Source: Bacteroidota bacterium (GTDB lineage Bacteria; Bacteroidota; Ignavibacteria; Kryptoniales; JAKASW01). From it: a DNA stretch of 64,000 nt. Under the pieces are notes generated by a model. The model was not told where the DNA came from, made no database searches, and worked only from the letters and a program-made list of their open reading frames with translations. The translations under genes were made by a program, and so were the position numbers. Numbering within the stretch: position 1 is the first letter of the stretch; each line of letters begins with the position of its first letter. The stretch spans positions 1 to 64,000 of the forward strand of contig JAJYIT010000008.1 of the NCBI GenBank assembly GCA_021789975.1, given 5' to 3'. Positions 51,453-60,498 of the stretch are shown piece by piece.

Positions 51453-52555
51453 GCTTTGGCATTTTCGTCGACGTGTTTGCGGTTCTGTACGCCTTCGAGC
51501 TGTTATTCCTCTCTTACGCCGCATATCTCGCACGGCGGACTCCGCGGGAGAGAAAGGACTCCGTTGCCTTTCCAAAGGTATCGGTGGTCGTTGCCGCCAA
51601 GGATGAAGAGAAAGCGCTCCCGGCATGTATCGATTCCATCACCAGGATCGATTATCCATGCGAGATGCTTGAGGTCCTGATTGTTGACGACCAGTCTTCG
51701 GATTCGACGCCAAAGATCATCGACCAGCACGCGGCCAGATTTCCCTTTGTGAAAAGAATTGATGCGGTGAAGAGTCTGCAGCTTAGAGGCAAAGCAAATG
51801 CATTGGCCCAGGGGATCGAGAGAGCCACCGGTGAATTCATCTTCCTGACTGACGCGGACTGCACAGTACCACCTTCCTGGATCAAGGACACTCTAAACTA
51901 CTTCGATGAAGATACGGGCATCGTTCCAGGGGTCACTTTGATTTCTACTGCCGCGAAACCAATTCACGGCCTGCAAGCACTTGATTGGGATTTCCTCCTG
52001 ACGGTGGGAGCGGGTCTGGCTACTATCGGCAAGCCTGTCGCCTGCCTCGGCAACAACCTCGTTTTCAGGAAAGCGGCATATGACGATGTCGGTGGATATC
52101 GCGAGATCAAGTTCAGCGTCACCGAAGATTACGCCCTCTTCAAGTCGATCGTGGAATCCCGCAAATGGAAGTTCGTCTACCCGATGGACAGCCGCACGCT
52201 GGTGAAGACAATTCCCCTCGAACATCTCAAAGATGTGTTTGCACAGAGAAAGAGGTGGGCGACGGGAGGAAAAGATACCGGCGTCTTTGGAAAACTGATA
52301 CTAGCACCCGGATTTGTTCTTCACTGGCTAATGTTGGCTGCAATCTTCTTTCAACCGCTGACATTCATTGTCATGTTCCCGCTGAAGTTCATAATTGAAG
52401 CTGCGTTCTTGATTCCTACACTGCGCCGATACGGAAAGATTGCTCACTTGAACTTTATACTTTATTTTGAGATTTATTATCTGATTTATGTTGCCATTCT
52501 CCCTTTTTCCGTTTATTTCGGCAAGTCGGTGATCTGGAAAGGACGCAAGTACTGA
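51449..52555 (+). CDS. Membrane-bound GT2 glycosyltransferase
   Basis: 368 residues: an N-terminal helix (about 5-25), a GT2 domain (VSVVVAAKDEEKALPACIDSI, VLIVDDQSSDSTP, FIFLTDADCTVP with DAD, VTEDYALF, QRKRWATGG), and three C-terminal helices. The Q-x-x-R-W motif and the helices point to a processive or lipid-linked transferase. The ATG overlaps the DUF2723 stop by 4 bp, so they probably act in the same pathway. Confidence 0.9.
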   Translation: MSFGIFVDVFAVLYAFELLFLSYAAYLARRTPRERKDSVAFPKVSVVVAAKDEEKALPACIDSITRIDYPCEMLEVLIVDDQSSDSTPKIIDQHAARFPFVKRIDAVKSLQLRGKANALAQGIERATGEFIFLTDADCTVPPSWIKDTLNYFDEDTGIVPGVTLISTAAKPIHGLQALDWDFLLTVGAGLATIGKPVACLGNNLVFRKAAYDDVGGYREIKFSVTEDYALFKSIVESRKWKFVYPMDSRTLVKTIPLEHLKDVFAQRKRWATGGKDTGVFGKLILAPGFVLHWLMLAAIFFQPLTFIVMFPLKFIIEAAFLIPTLRRYGKIAHLNFILYFEIYYLIYVAILPFSVYFGKSVIWKGRKY

Positions 52556-53557
52556 ATGTCTGAATCGACCCAGAGATTCGAATACGCCGAACCATTGTTT
52601 TCGACAGCGCATGAGTTGAAGATCCCTCTTCATGTCGGATTGTTTCTCATCACTCTGTTCACGACGACCATGGCCGGAGTGGAATGGATTGGAAAGAATC
52701 CACTGAATCTTCTGAACCTCGGGTCTGGTTTGGCGTACAGTCTGACTCTTTTGCTCATACTCGGTTCGCACGAGTTCGGGCATTTTTTCTACTCACTGAA
52801 GCATCGTGTCAAGGCGACACTTCCCTATTTCATACCCTTCCCTGTAATTCCCGGGATGTTAAACTTCGGAACATTGGGGGCGGTGATCAGGACAAAAACC
52901 CCCGTTCCGTCCCGCAAGGCTATATTCGATATCGGAGTCTCGGGACCGATCGTCGGATGGATACTAAGCATACTTGTGCTAATATTCGGATTCACACACC
53001 TCCCCTCCAGGTCGTACCTGCTCGAAATTCATCCGGGGTACGATTTTGCGACTAACAGCGTTCCGGGAACCGATGGTCTGCCGCTTGCCTTCGGCAGTTC
53101 AATCATCTTCAAGCTGCTTGAACTTGTCTTCACAAACCCACACACCGAATTCGTACCACCCATGTCTGAAATCTACCATTATCCCTTTCTCTGCGTCGGA
53201 TGGTTCGGACTTTTTGTGACTGCGATGAACTTGCTGCCAGTAGGTCAACTGGACGGCGGCCACATGATCTATGCGATGTTCCCGAACGCTCACAGGAGAA
53301 TCGCCAGAATTTTTTTCTTCCTGATCCTTCTGATAGGACTTTTCGGCCTTCTTCCTCTGGTCGGTCTCGACACGGGATTCGGGTGGACGGGCTGGTTATT
53401 TTGGTGCCTCATTCTTTTCTTCGTTGTGAAGCTCAATCATCCGCCCGTATTTGATCCATCTCCAATCGACAACAGGAGAAAAGTCGTCGGGTGGTTAACC
53501 ATACTTATTTTCGTGGTTTCTTTTTCTCCAACTCCATTTATCATTCTTTCGAGGTAA
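52556..53557 (+). CDS. M50-family intramembrane metalloprotease (site-2 protease)
   Basis: 333 residues. HEFGH (H72, E73, H76) lies in a helix and the third ligand Asp in NLLPVGQLDGGHM, the two marks of site-2 proteases. About seven helices, no PDZ domain, a loop (about 150-195) facing out. It starts directly after the GT2 stop. S2P enzymes cut membrane-anchored regulators or remnant signal peptides; which it cuts here is unknown, though its neighbours suggest an envelope substrate. Confidence 0.9.
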   Translation: MSESTQRFEYAEPLFSTAHELKIPLHVGLFLITLFTTTMAGVEWIGKNPLNLLNLGSGLAYSLTLLLILGSHEFGHFFYSLKHRVKATLPYFIPFPVIPGMLNFGTLGAVIRTKTPVPSRKAIFDIGVSGPIVGWILSILVLIFGFTHLPSRSYLLEIHPGYDFATNSVPGTDGLPLAFGSSIIFKLLELVFTNPHTEFVPPMSEIYHYPFLCVGWFGLFVTAMNLLPVGQLDGGHMIYAMFPNAHRRIARIFFFLILLIGLFGLLPLVGLDTGFGWTGWLFWCLILFFVVKLNHPPVFDPSPIDNRRKVVGWLTILIFVVSFSPTPFIILSR

Positions 53558-53559
53558 CG

Positions 53560-54354
53560 TTGAAACGCAGCCTTTTTGTTGTCATGCTGGGTATGGCAGT
53601 CATGTCGTGTCAGAAGTCTAACGACTCGCTGGTAACCGTCGCCCCGCCGGTGAATGCAGTCGCGCTGAGATTCGTTGGCACTGACAGTATCGATATCGCC
53701 AACAATCTTAATGCAAATCCGCCATCCCTGATAATTGCAGACAGCTTTGCGGTTACTATGGACCCCATCGGCAATTTTTCTTATCTGCAGGTTCAAATAC
53801 AAAACGATTCGGGAAATGTCCTGTACCAGGAATCATATTCGTCTCTGAATGCAAATTCAGTAGTGGGGAGTTTTTCTTTCACTGCGACAAACGTGTACGT
53901 GGGAAACTTGATTTGCACTTTCACACCTTACAACAACACAGGCACTCCGGGCAACTACATCGGAAAATCGATCGTCCTTTTCAACTCCGCGGCAAACCCT
54001 CCTGTTGTTGACAGTGTCTCAGCTCCCGATTCGGTAAGAATCGACTCGACGCAAACAACTCTTTTGTATCTATTCGCATACGTCCATGACGTCTACGGGA
54101 TCAGCGATGTTAAAAGTGTGTACTTTAACTCCACGCTGCCCGACGGCAGTCCTTCTAAAGCAAACCCGATTGAGATGCCCGGCATGGTGACCATCAGCAG
54201 AAACGTCGGTCAGTATTCAACTACTGTCCAGCTTCCGCCCCTCAATTCTCAGGCACCTCCGCCACTCGGCACGTACACATTCACTTTCTACGCCGTCAAT
54301 CGAAGCGGCATACTAAGCTCACCATTAGCCCACAAGATTACGGTGTACAGATGA
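53560..54354 (+). CDS. Lipoprotein of unknown function, Ig-like fold probable
   Basis: 264 residues from a TTG at 53560, preferred since GAGG lies 6 nt ahead and a proper lipoprotein signal follows (KRSLFVVMLGMAVMSC, Cys 16). Frame upstream of it lies inside the protease gene. The mature part is Ser/Asn/Val-rich with beta-strand alternation (NFSYLQVQIQND, TYTFTFYAVN), as in tandem Ig-like surface domains. I do not recognise a family. It overlaps the T9SS-type gene by 4 bp. Confidence 0.8.
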   Translation: MKRSLFVVMLGMAVMSCQKSNDSLVTVAPPVNAVALRFVGTDSIDIANNLNANPPSLIIADSFAVTMDPIGNFSYLQVQIQNDSGNVLYQESYSSLNANSVVGSFSFTATNVYVGNLICTFTPYNNTGTPGNYIGKSIVLFNSAANPPVVDSVSAPDSVRIDSTQTTLLYLFAYVHDVYGISDVKSVYFNSTLPDGSPSKANPIEMPGMVTISRNVGQYSTTVQLPPLNSQAPPPLGTYTFTFYAVNRSGILSSPLAHKITVYR

Positions 54355-55904
54355 ACACAATCCCAAACTCAAGATTTATCTTAGCTGCCTCTGCAATCCT
54401 TCTCACGGCTTGTACGGTCCATGCCCAGCTTCTGACGAACTCCTACAAACTGTCAGGTCAGACAGCAACAATGCTCTCCAGCAACACGGTGAGTCAGATT
54501 CTGATAGACCATGGTACAGTCTTCTTTGGAACCGATAAGGGTCTGAACGTGACGACCGATGGCGGCAGGACCTTTCAGGATTCACTGGGGACCGGAGGAC
54601 CTTCCTCAATCAGCTTGAATGCAATTGCCGTCATTGGTGATACGATCATCGCAGCTGTCTCGGGCTCGCTTGATCAAAGCGGGACAACTTATCCCGTGGG
54701 GAAAGGGTTGTACGCGTCGATCGACTTCGGGAAAACGTGGACCTACGAGCCGCAGAGCATCGATTCACTGGCGGACTCAACAGTCGCCTACGGAAAGAAT
54801 CGGTTGATCGCCCTCGCGATCACAACAGGGGTCAACAACGTGTCATACTCTGCAACTTTCTTTAAGGGTGAACTCTATACGGCGAACTTCGCCGGTGGTT
54901 TGAGAAGGAGTACCGACCTTGGCAAGACATGGCATCGTGTTGTGCTTCCCCCCGATTACCTGGACTACATTACACCGGACAGCACATACTCCTTTCAGCT
55001 CTCCCCTGTCGCCAGCACGGGACTTACAACCGAGAGCAACTTGAACCAAAGAGTCTTTTCTATATATTCCGACGGCGACAGTGCACTTTACGTCGGAACT
55101 GCCGATGGCATCGACAAAACTACCGACGGACTAACATGGTACAAGTTTAATCATCAGAACGAGGCAGAGGCGATATCGGGCAATTTTGTCGTTTACATCA
55201 CCGGGCAGAACTATGGAACCCTTCATAACATTTGGGCAGCAACCGTCAACGCCACGACCCCGGGCGAAGTCGAAGCGCTTAGCTATACCGGCGATGGAGG
55301 CGCAAGCTGGCAGTTCATCCTGCCAGGCCATTTCTTCCACAGCATAGCCTTTAATGACAGCATAGTATACGCCGCTTCTGACGACGGATTATTCAGGACC
55401 TCAGATTTTGGACAAACCTATCAGGCTGTCACGAACATCTACGATGCGTCAGCCGGGCAGTCAGTGCTTGCCGGCAGTTTCTACGCCGTGGCTGCAAGCG
55501 GAGATTCTGTTTGGGTGGGATCCGGAGACGGTACAGCGGAGGAAATCGACAACGGTACCAGCTTCGACTCAAATGGATGGTCGGTCTTCAGATCCTACGT
55601 TAGCGTCGGCTCTTCTAATTTTACTTACTTCTACCCAAATCCTTTCTCACCAACGTTAGACGTTGGCCGGATTCACTATTCGGTGAGAAATGCAGGAAGC
55701 TCCGTAACGATCCGGATTTTCGACTTTTCCATGCATGCCATTCGGACACTTATTCAGAATGTACCGCAGAATGCCGGCGAACATGACGTACCGTGGAACG
55801 GGCTGGGCGACGCCGGCGGTATGGTGGACAACGGAGTGTATTTCTACAGCGTCACGGTGAGCAATCAGGCCCCTGCCTGGGGAAAGATTTTGGTGGTAAG
55901 ATGA
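54351..55904 (+). CDS. T9SS-type secreted propeller protein with FlgD-like C-terminal domain
   Basis: 517 residues. Signal peptide (FILAASAILLTACTVHA-Q). Propeller repeats follow (LFFGTDKGLNVTTDGGRTF-type blocks: Ser/Thr-x-Asp-x-Gly-x-x-Trp). The last 85 residues are a FlgD-Ig/T9SS-type sorting module: FYPNPFSPTLD, VTIRIFDFSMHAIRTLI, AGEHDVPWNGLGDAG, NGVYFYSVTV, KILVVR. It is expected to cross the outer membrane through a T9SS and remain on the surface. It is followed by PorV-like genes, a common pairing in this group. Confidence 0.9.
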   Translation: MNTIPNSRFILAASAILLTACTVHAQLLTNSYKLSGQTATMLSSNTVSQILIDHGTVFFGTDKGLNVTTDGGRTFQDSLGTGGPSSISLNAIAVIGDTIIAAVSGSLDQSGTTYPVGKGLYASIDFGKTWTYEPQSIDSLADSTVAYGKNRLIALAITTGVNNVSYSATFFKGELYTANFAGGLRRSTDLGKTWHRVVLPPDYLDYITPDSTYSFQLSPVASTGLTTESNLNQRVFSIYSDGDSALYVGTADGIDKTTDGLTWYKFNHQNEAEAISGNFVVYITGQNYGTLHNIWAATVNATTPGEVEALSYTGDGGASWQFILPGHFFHSIAFNDSIVYAASDDGLFRTSDFGQTYQAVTNIYDASAGQSVLAGSFYAVAASGDSVWVGSGDGTAEEIDNGTSFDSNGWSVFRSYVSVGSSNFTYFYPNPFSPTLDVGRIHYSVRNAGSSVTIRIFDFSMHAIRTLIQNVPQNAGEHDVPWNGLGDAGGMVDNGVYFYSVTVSNQAPAWGKILVVR

Positions 55905-56941
55905 TCGACAAAGGGAATAATGGAATGCTGGAAGGATGGAACGATTTGGGAAATAACAGGAGAAAATACTTACCCGACTTCAATTGGAGCATTCAAAGAT
56001 CGGCTGGAATCATCTTTCTAATCGCCTTCATCAGTTTATTTTCCACCGTTTCGTTTGCCCAGAGCTACCCCGGGAGCTTCGCGAGGGTAGGTCTTAACGC
56101 CAAAGGGATGGCACTCGGTAATTCAATATCTGCAATGACGGAGGGCAACGTCTACACTTACTACAACCCGGCACTTGCGTCGTTTCAAAACGACGGCAGC
56201 ATTGCTGCTTCCGTCGCCCTAATGTCGCTCGGAAGACAGTTGAATGTGCTTACATACACTCAAGGACTAAAGCCGACGGCGGGACTTTCGTTGGGAGTTA
56301 TAAATGCGACCGTGTCAAACATCGACGGCAGAGATGCAGACGGTGTACATACGACGGACCTCTCAACCAGCGAGAACCTGGTCTACCTTTCTTTTGCCAA
56401 TCAATTTACTCCAGGGCTGTCTGTCGGCCTGAGCCTGAAGCTCTATTATTATAGTCTTTACTCCGGAATCAGTTCCACATCCATCGGCTTTGACCTCGGC
56501 GGAGTATACCAATTGACACAGCACTTGTCTGTCGGAGTTGTCGCGACAGATCTCGGTGAGAGTTATCATTGGGACTCATCGAGTCTTTACGGCACCAGCG
56601 GGTCGAATTTTATTACAAACTTCCCACACATCTACAAGATCGGTGCTGCATACAACTTCCCGGCACTTCACTCTTCCCTTACAGCCGAGTACGACATCGG
56701 ACCGGCATCTCTGGGCGGACTCAGGGCCGGAGTCGAGTATGCACCGTTCGACATGCTGGCACTCCGCGCGGGAGTTGCATCCGGAAACGAGAGTTACGTC
56801 GGGACCAAGGTGTGGCCCTCCTTCGGTTTCGCAGCCAAGATTGCATTCCTGGATTTCACCCCCGAACTTAACTACGCTTATACCTCGGAGCCGTTTACTC
56901 CGTACGGAATACAAACTCTATCATTAATATTTGGATTTTGA
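55901..56941 (+). CDS. PorV/PorQ-family outer-membrane protein
   Basis: 346 residues from the ATG at 55901 that overlaps the previous stop (ATGA). The N-terminus is odd: about 40 residues (GNNGMLEGWNDLGNN...) precede the signal core (GIIFLIAFISLFSTVSFA-Q), and 20 bases of that region are an exact copy of the dispersed repeat at 2303-2322. The mature part has the family opening RVGLNAKGMALGNSISAMTEG, YYNPALAS, and barrel strands, ending in LSLIFGF. PorV shuttles T9SS cargo to the cell-surface attachment complex; the role of this paralog is inferred. Confidence 0.88.
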   Translation: MIDKGNNGMLEGWNDLGNNRRKYLPDFNWSIQRSAGIIFLIAFISLFSTVSFAQSYPGSFARVGLNAKGMALGNSISAMTEGNVYTYYNPALASFQNDGSIAASVALMSLGRQLNVLTYTQGLKPTAGLSLGVINATVSNIDGRDADGVHTTDLSTSENLVYLSFANQFTPGLSVGLSLKLYYYSLYSGISSTSIGFDLGGVYQLTQHLSVGVVATDLGESYHWDSSSLYGTSGSNFITNFPHIYKIGAAYNFPALHSSLTAEYDIGPASLGGLRAGVEYAPFDMLALRAGVASGNESYVGTKVWPSFGFAAKIAFLDFTPELNYAYTSEPFTPYGIQTLSLIFGF

Positions 56942-56946
56942 TTCAC

Positions 56947-57852
56947 ATGAAATCACTTAGTCTCGCTGCAGCATTCCTTGCGATATTATACTCGAACGCG
57001 TTTTCTCAGGTAGGGAGTGCAGGGTTTCAAATACTCAGACTCGGATACTCTGCAAGGGACATGTCGCTCTCTGGTGCCGCAGACGTTTTGACCACTGAAC
57101 CAATTGCCGTGTTCATAAACCCGGCAGGGCTCGCGGCAGCTCAACGCACCGACGGCATCGGGTTGGACTTCATGTTGACCCACCGAACATACATCGCGGG
57201 GACCACGATCGACATGTTCGGTACCCGCTTCGAAGCCGGGGGCACTGCGTTTGGAACCAGCCTCTTGTTGTCGAGCGTCCCGGATATCCAGGTAAGAACC
57301 GTTCCAGGCGATCCACAGTCAACATTCTCAGCAAAAGATTTCGTCTGGGCAGCAGGCCTGGCGAGGAAATTCGGCAGCTTTGACGTGGGACTCTCCGGAA
57401 TGTTCCTTTATGAGAAGCTATTTGTCTATGAATCGAGCGGTTTCGCGTTCAATGCAGGAGTGAGGTGCACACCTGTTGAGAACGTCCACCTCGGTCTCTC
57501 TGCCGGGAACATAGGCTCGACGACAGCGATGATATCCCAAAGCATCGCCTTGCCTACGTATGTGCGAGCAGGCGGAAGCTATACCGAGCAAGTCGGCGGA
57601 AATATTTCATTGACCGGCTACGCGGGAGTGACTTCGTTCAAGTCCGGCGGAGTTTCGCCTGGAATCGGCGCCGAACTTGGGTACGGAAACAATTTGAGAT
57701 TGAGAGCAGGCTATTCTTCCGGCAACGACCTCTCCGGGTTTTCCTTCGGTGCGGGAGTCTGCTACAACTTCCTTCGCTTCGACTACTCTTACACTCCGCT
57801 CAAGCTTGACTTTGGCGACAGCCAGACTTTTACACTCTCCTTCATCCTTTGA
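56947..57852 (+). CDS. PorV/PorQ-family outer-membrane protein
   Basis: About 301 residues from the ATG at 56947; signal peptide SLSLAAAFLAILYSNAFS-Q. The family pattern is strong: AGFQILRLGYSARDMSLSGA, AVFINPAGLAAAQ, then 14 or so strands ending in TLSFIL. It is more typical of PorV than the gene before it. Both follow the T9SS-type cargo gene without gaps, so the three are probably made as a set. Confidence 0.9.
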   Translation: MKSLSLAAAFLAILYSNAFSQVGSAGFQILRLGYSARDMSLSGAADVLTTEPIAVFINPAGLAAAQRTDGIGLDFMLTHRTYIAGTTIDMFGTRFEAGGTAFGTSLLLSSVPDIQVRTVPGDPQSTFSAKDFVWAAGLARKFGSFDVGLSGMFLYEKLFVYESSGFAFNAGVRCTPVENVHLGLSAGNIGSTTAMISQSIALPTYVRAGGSYTEQVGGNISLTGYAGVTSFKSGGVSPGIGAELGYGNNLRLRAGYSSGNDLSGFSFGAGVCYNFLRFDYSYTPLKLDFGDSQTFTLSFIL

Positions 57853-57855
57853 AAA

Positions 57856-59013
57856 ATGGGAGAGGCAACGGGGGGACAGAATGTAAAGGGGAAATATGAT
57901 CCGCTGGACATCTTAATTATTGTCACTTCGGATCCGCGGTACGACACCCGAAGCAGCAAATTTCTCAGGAGCCTCCTTGAATCCGGGTACAAAGCGAAAG
58001 TCATCGGAGTAGCTTCAGACGGAATTGCCGAATGCAGCGATACGATGATAAGACTTCCGCTGGGCGCAACGGGCGGCAAGCGGTTTTTCGTTGAGTTCTA
58101 TCAGCGGATTATCCCGTTAGCCCTTAAATCAAGTGCCAGGGTCGTCTTAGCAGGAGATCTTTTTTCCCTCCCCCCGGCCATAATCAACAAAACACGATAC
58201 AACAAAAAGGGCCACCGAGTGAGGCTGGTCTACGATTCCAAGGAGCTGTACCAGGAACTGCCGAGCCTGAAAAGAAGGAAGTCAAGCTTCTTGTTCTGGA
58301 GACTTGTCGAAAAGACTTCAATTAGATACATCGATTCTGTGTTTACCGTGAACAGGTCGATCGCCGATATACTCGAAAGGAATTGGAGACTTCCAACAAC
58401 GGTGATATTGAATGTACCCTCACCCGAAAACAATCACGCTGAAACAAAGAGAAACTTAGATCGGGTTTATCTGGCTTTTTCCGGCGGGATCCAACCCGGA
58501 AGAGGCATTGACCGGCTCATCGAGCTTCTGACATTACTTCCGGAAAAATACAGGTTGAAGATCATCGGTAACGGAAATATGCGCTCTGGACTTGAGACTA
58601 AATGCGAGTCACTGAAGCTGAAGGACAGAGTGGAATTTGTGGGAAGAGTAAAGAACGATGAGGTTGTGTCCGAACTCTCGAAGGCGCATCTGGGGGTGTA
58701 CCTCATGGAAAATTCCGGATTGTGCCACTACCTGGCGTTACCCAACAAGCTGTTTCAGTTCATCATGGCACAACTTCCAGTGGTCGTGTCCAACTTCCCC
58801 GAGATGCGACGGGTGGTAGAGAAATTCGATGTGGGTGCGATTATCGATCCAACAAATCTTAGAGAAGCGGCGGAGAATATTCTCGCGATGACTTCCGATG
58901 AAAATCGTTATTGGAAGCTGGTAGACAATTGTCGGAAGGCAGGTGCAGTGCTCAATTGGGAAACTGAAAAAGTCGGATTCCTCAACGAGATGAAAAGACT
59001 GCTACAGAATTGA
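57856..59013 (+). CDS. Glycosyltransferase, GT4-type
   Basis: 385 residues, GT-B fold. N-terminal half ILIIVTSDPRYDTRSSKFLRSL; C-terminal half LAFSGGIQPGRGIDRLIEL, LKIIGNGNM, DRVEFVGRVKNDEV, and LALPNKLFQFIMAQLPVVVSNFPEM, the donor nucleotide-sugar side. No membrane helix. It ends the plus-strand run and could decorate a surface glycan or glycoprotein. Confidence 0.87.
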   Translation: MGEATGGQNVKGKYDPLDILIIVTSDPRYDTRSSKFLRSLLESGYKAKVIGVASDGIAECSDTMIRLPLGATGGKRFFVEFYQRIIPLALKSSARVVLAGDLFSLPPAIINKTRYNKKGHRVRLVYDSKELYQELPSLKRRKSSFLFWRLVEKTSIRYIDSVFTVNRSIADILERNWRLPTTVILNVPSPENNHAETKRNLDRVYLAFSGGIQPGRGIDRLIELLTLLPEKYRLKIIGNGNMRSGLETKCESLKLKDRVEFVGRVKNDEVVSELSKAHLGVYLMENSGLCHYLALPNKLFQFIMAQLPVVVSNFPEMRRVVEKFDVGAIIDPTNLREAAENILAMTSDENRYWKLVDNCRKAGAVLNWETEKVGFLNEMKRLLQN

Positions 59014-59049
59014 AATGATGGGTAGCAACTGAGGCTGTCGACCGCCCTA

Positions 59050-60411
59050 TCAGTTCAGCAGACCGTATTTCTTCCTCTTTTCCCAGAGAGTTTTTCTCGT
59101 AACGCCAAGCTGCTTGGCCGTGGCCTCCAGGTTGAATTCGTTCCACTCCAGCACCTTCTTGAGATACTCGCCTTCTATTTGTTCGAAGGAAAGGCCTTTC
59201 GGTAACTTCAGCCCATCCTGCATCGAAGAAGGTTGAGAGATGTCCGACATCGCTATCTCATCCGCATTGAGATAATCTCCGCTCGCAAAAATCATTGCCC
59301 GCTCCACCACGTTTCGCAGCTCACGGACATTTCCCGGCCATTTATGGCCGAGAAGCTTTCGCTCCGCGGCGGCAGTAAATCCTTTGACGTGCTTCCTGAA
59401 CTTCTGATTGAAATCCTCGATGAGCTTTCTACCTATGAGGATTACATCTTTCCCACGCTCCCGCAACGGCGGCACAACGAGCGACACAACGTTTATCCTG
59501 TAAAACAGATCACTTCGGAACTTGCCTCCTGCAACATCCGCCTCAAGGTCCGAGTTTGTAGCCGAAATAACCCGAAGATCTACCGGCAGCTCATCCAGTC
59601 CTCCCACTCTCCGCATCTTCCTGTTCTCTATGAATGATAGAAACTTAGCTTGCAGAGGAAGATCCATGCTGGTTATTTCATCGAGGAGCACCGTACCGCC
59701 GCTGGCCACTTCCAGCAAACCCTTCTTGGATGCTTTGGCATCGGTGAAAGCGCCCCTCTCGTAACCGAACAGTTCTGCTTCAAGCAGATTGGAAGGAAGA
59801 GATGCGCAATTGATCTCCAGATAACGTTTGTCCGCCATCGGACCAGTGTAGTGAATGACTCGCGACACCAGGTTCTTCCCAACACCGCTCTCACCTCTAA
59901 GTAGAATTACCGCCTCCGGGACCGCTGAAATTCTCTGTATGAATTCACGGATTGCGATTATCTTCTCGCTCTCTCCGATAAGGTTTTCAAACGAGTAACG
60001 AGTTTTGAATCCCGACTTGAATTCGGCCACTTCGTTGCGAAGCCGCGCGACTTCAACCGCCCTTCCTATTGCAAGTTTCAGCTCATCAAAGTTTATCGGC
60101 TTGAGAAGGTACTCGAAAGCGCCCGCCTTCATGGCACGCACTGCAGTGTCGACTGCTGCTTTTGCCGTCACAAGTATAATCGGCATCTGCCTGGACATCG
60201 CACGCAGCTTGTCTATCATCTCGATTCCGTCCATCTCCGGCATCATTACATCGCTAATGACAACGTCAGGGTATTCAATCTTAATCGCTTCGATTAGATC
60301 CGAGGGATGAGTAAAGAACTTAACGTCCATTTGCTCACTTCTCAATCCGTACTTGACAAGCTTGACGATATTTTCATCGTCGTCCAGGAAATAAACCGTG
60401 GGAACAGGCAT
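59050..60411 (-). CDS. Sigma-54-dependent response regulator (NtrC type)
   Basis: 453 residues, three domains. Receiver 1-120: phosphate-accepting D54 in VISDVMMPEMDG, K104. AAA+ about 142-380: Walker A GESGVGKN (173-180; Asn in place of the common Glu/Thr at the end), GAFTDA loop (220-225) that contacts sigma-54, Walker B VLLDEI, R-finger region ELPVDLRVISATN. Fis-type HTH at the end (NLEATAKQLGVTRKTLWEKRKKYG). It activates sigma-54 promoters when phosphorylated. Its partner kinase is not in the window. Confidence 0.95.
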   Translation of the reverse strand: MPVPTVYFLDDDENIVKLVKYGLRSEQMDVKFFTHPSDLIEAIKIEYPDVVISDVMMPEMDGIEMIDKLRAMSRQMPIILVTAKAAVDTAVRAMKAGAFEYLLKPINFDELKLAIGRAVEVARLRNEVAEFKSGFKTRYSFENLIGESEKIIAIREFIQRISAVPEAVILLRGESGVGKNLVSRVIHYTGPMADKRYLEINCASLPSNLLEAELFGYERGAFTDAKASKKGLLEVASGGTVLLDEITSMDLPLQAKFLSFIENRKMRRVGGLDELPVDLRVISATNSDLEADVAGGKFRSDLFYRINVVSLVVPPLRERGKDVILIGRKLIEDFNQKFRKHVKGFTAAAERKLLGHKWPGNVRELRNVVERAMIFASGDYLNADEIAMSDISQPSSMQDGLKLPKGLSFEQIEGEYLKKVLEWNEFNLEATAKQLGVTRKTLWEKRKKYGLLN

Positions 60412-60419
60412 GATGAATA

Positions 60420-60448
60420 AATATAGTCTAAAGAGTTTAGATGCACAA
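60420..60448 (-). promoter_or_regulatory. Response-regulator promoter with palindrome in the spacer
   Basis: Minus strand TTGTGC (60443-60448), 17 bp, TATATT (60420-60425), 8 bases to the ATG at 60411, so predicted leaderless. The spacer contains a perfect inverted repeat, TCTAAA-CTC-TTTAGA (60427-60441), placed where a bound protein would block the promoter. Confidence 0.6.
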
Positions 60449-60498
60449 TGAAACCACTTCGTCCGTTATCGAGCTTACGAATCCGAAAACCGGGGAGT

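Noticed and set aside
53491-53559. N-terminal extension of the lipoprotein at 53560
   Set aside because: It overlaps the end of the protease gene, and the TTG at 53560 has a good ribosome-binding site and starts a proper lipoprotein signal.
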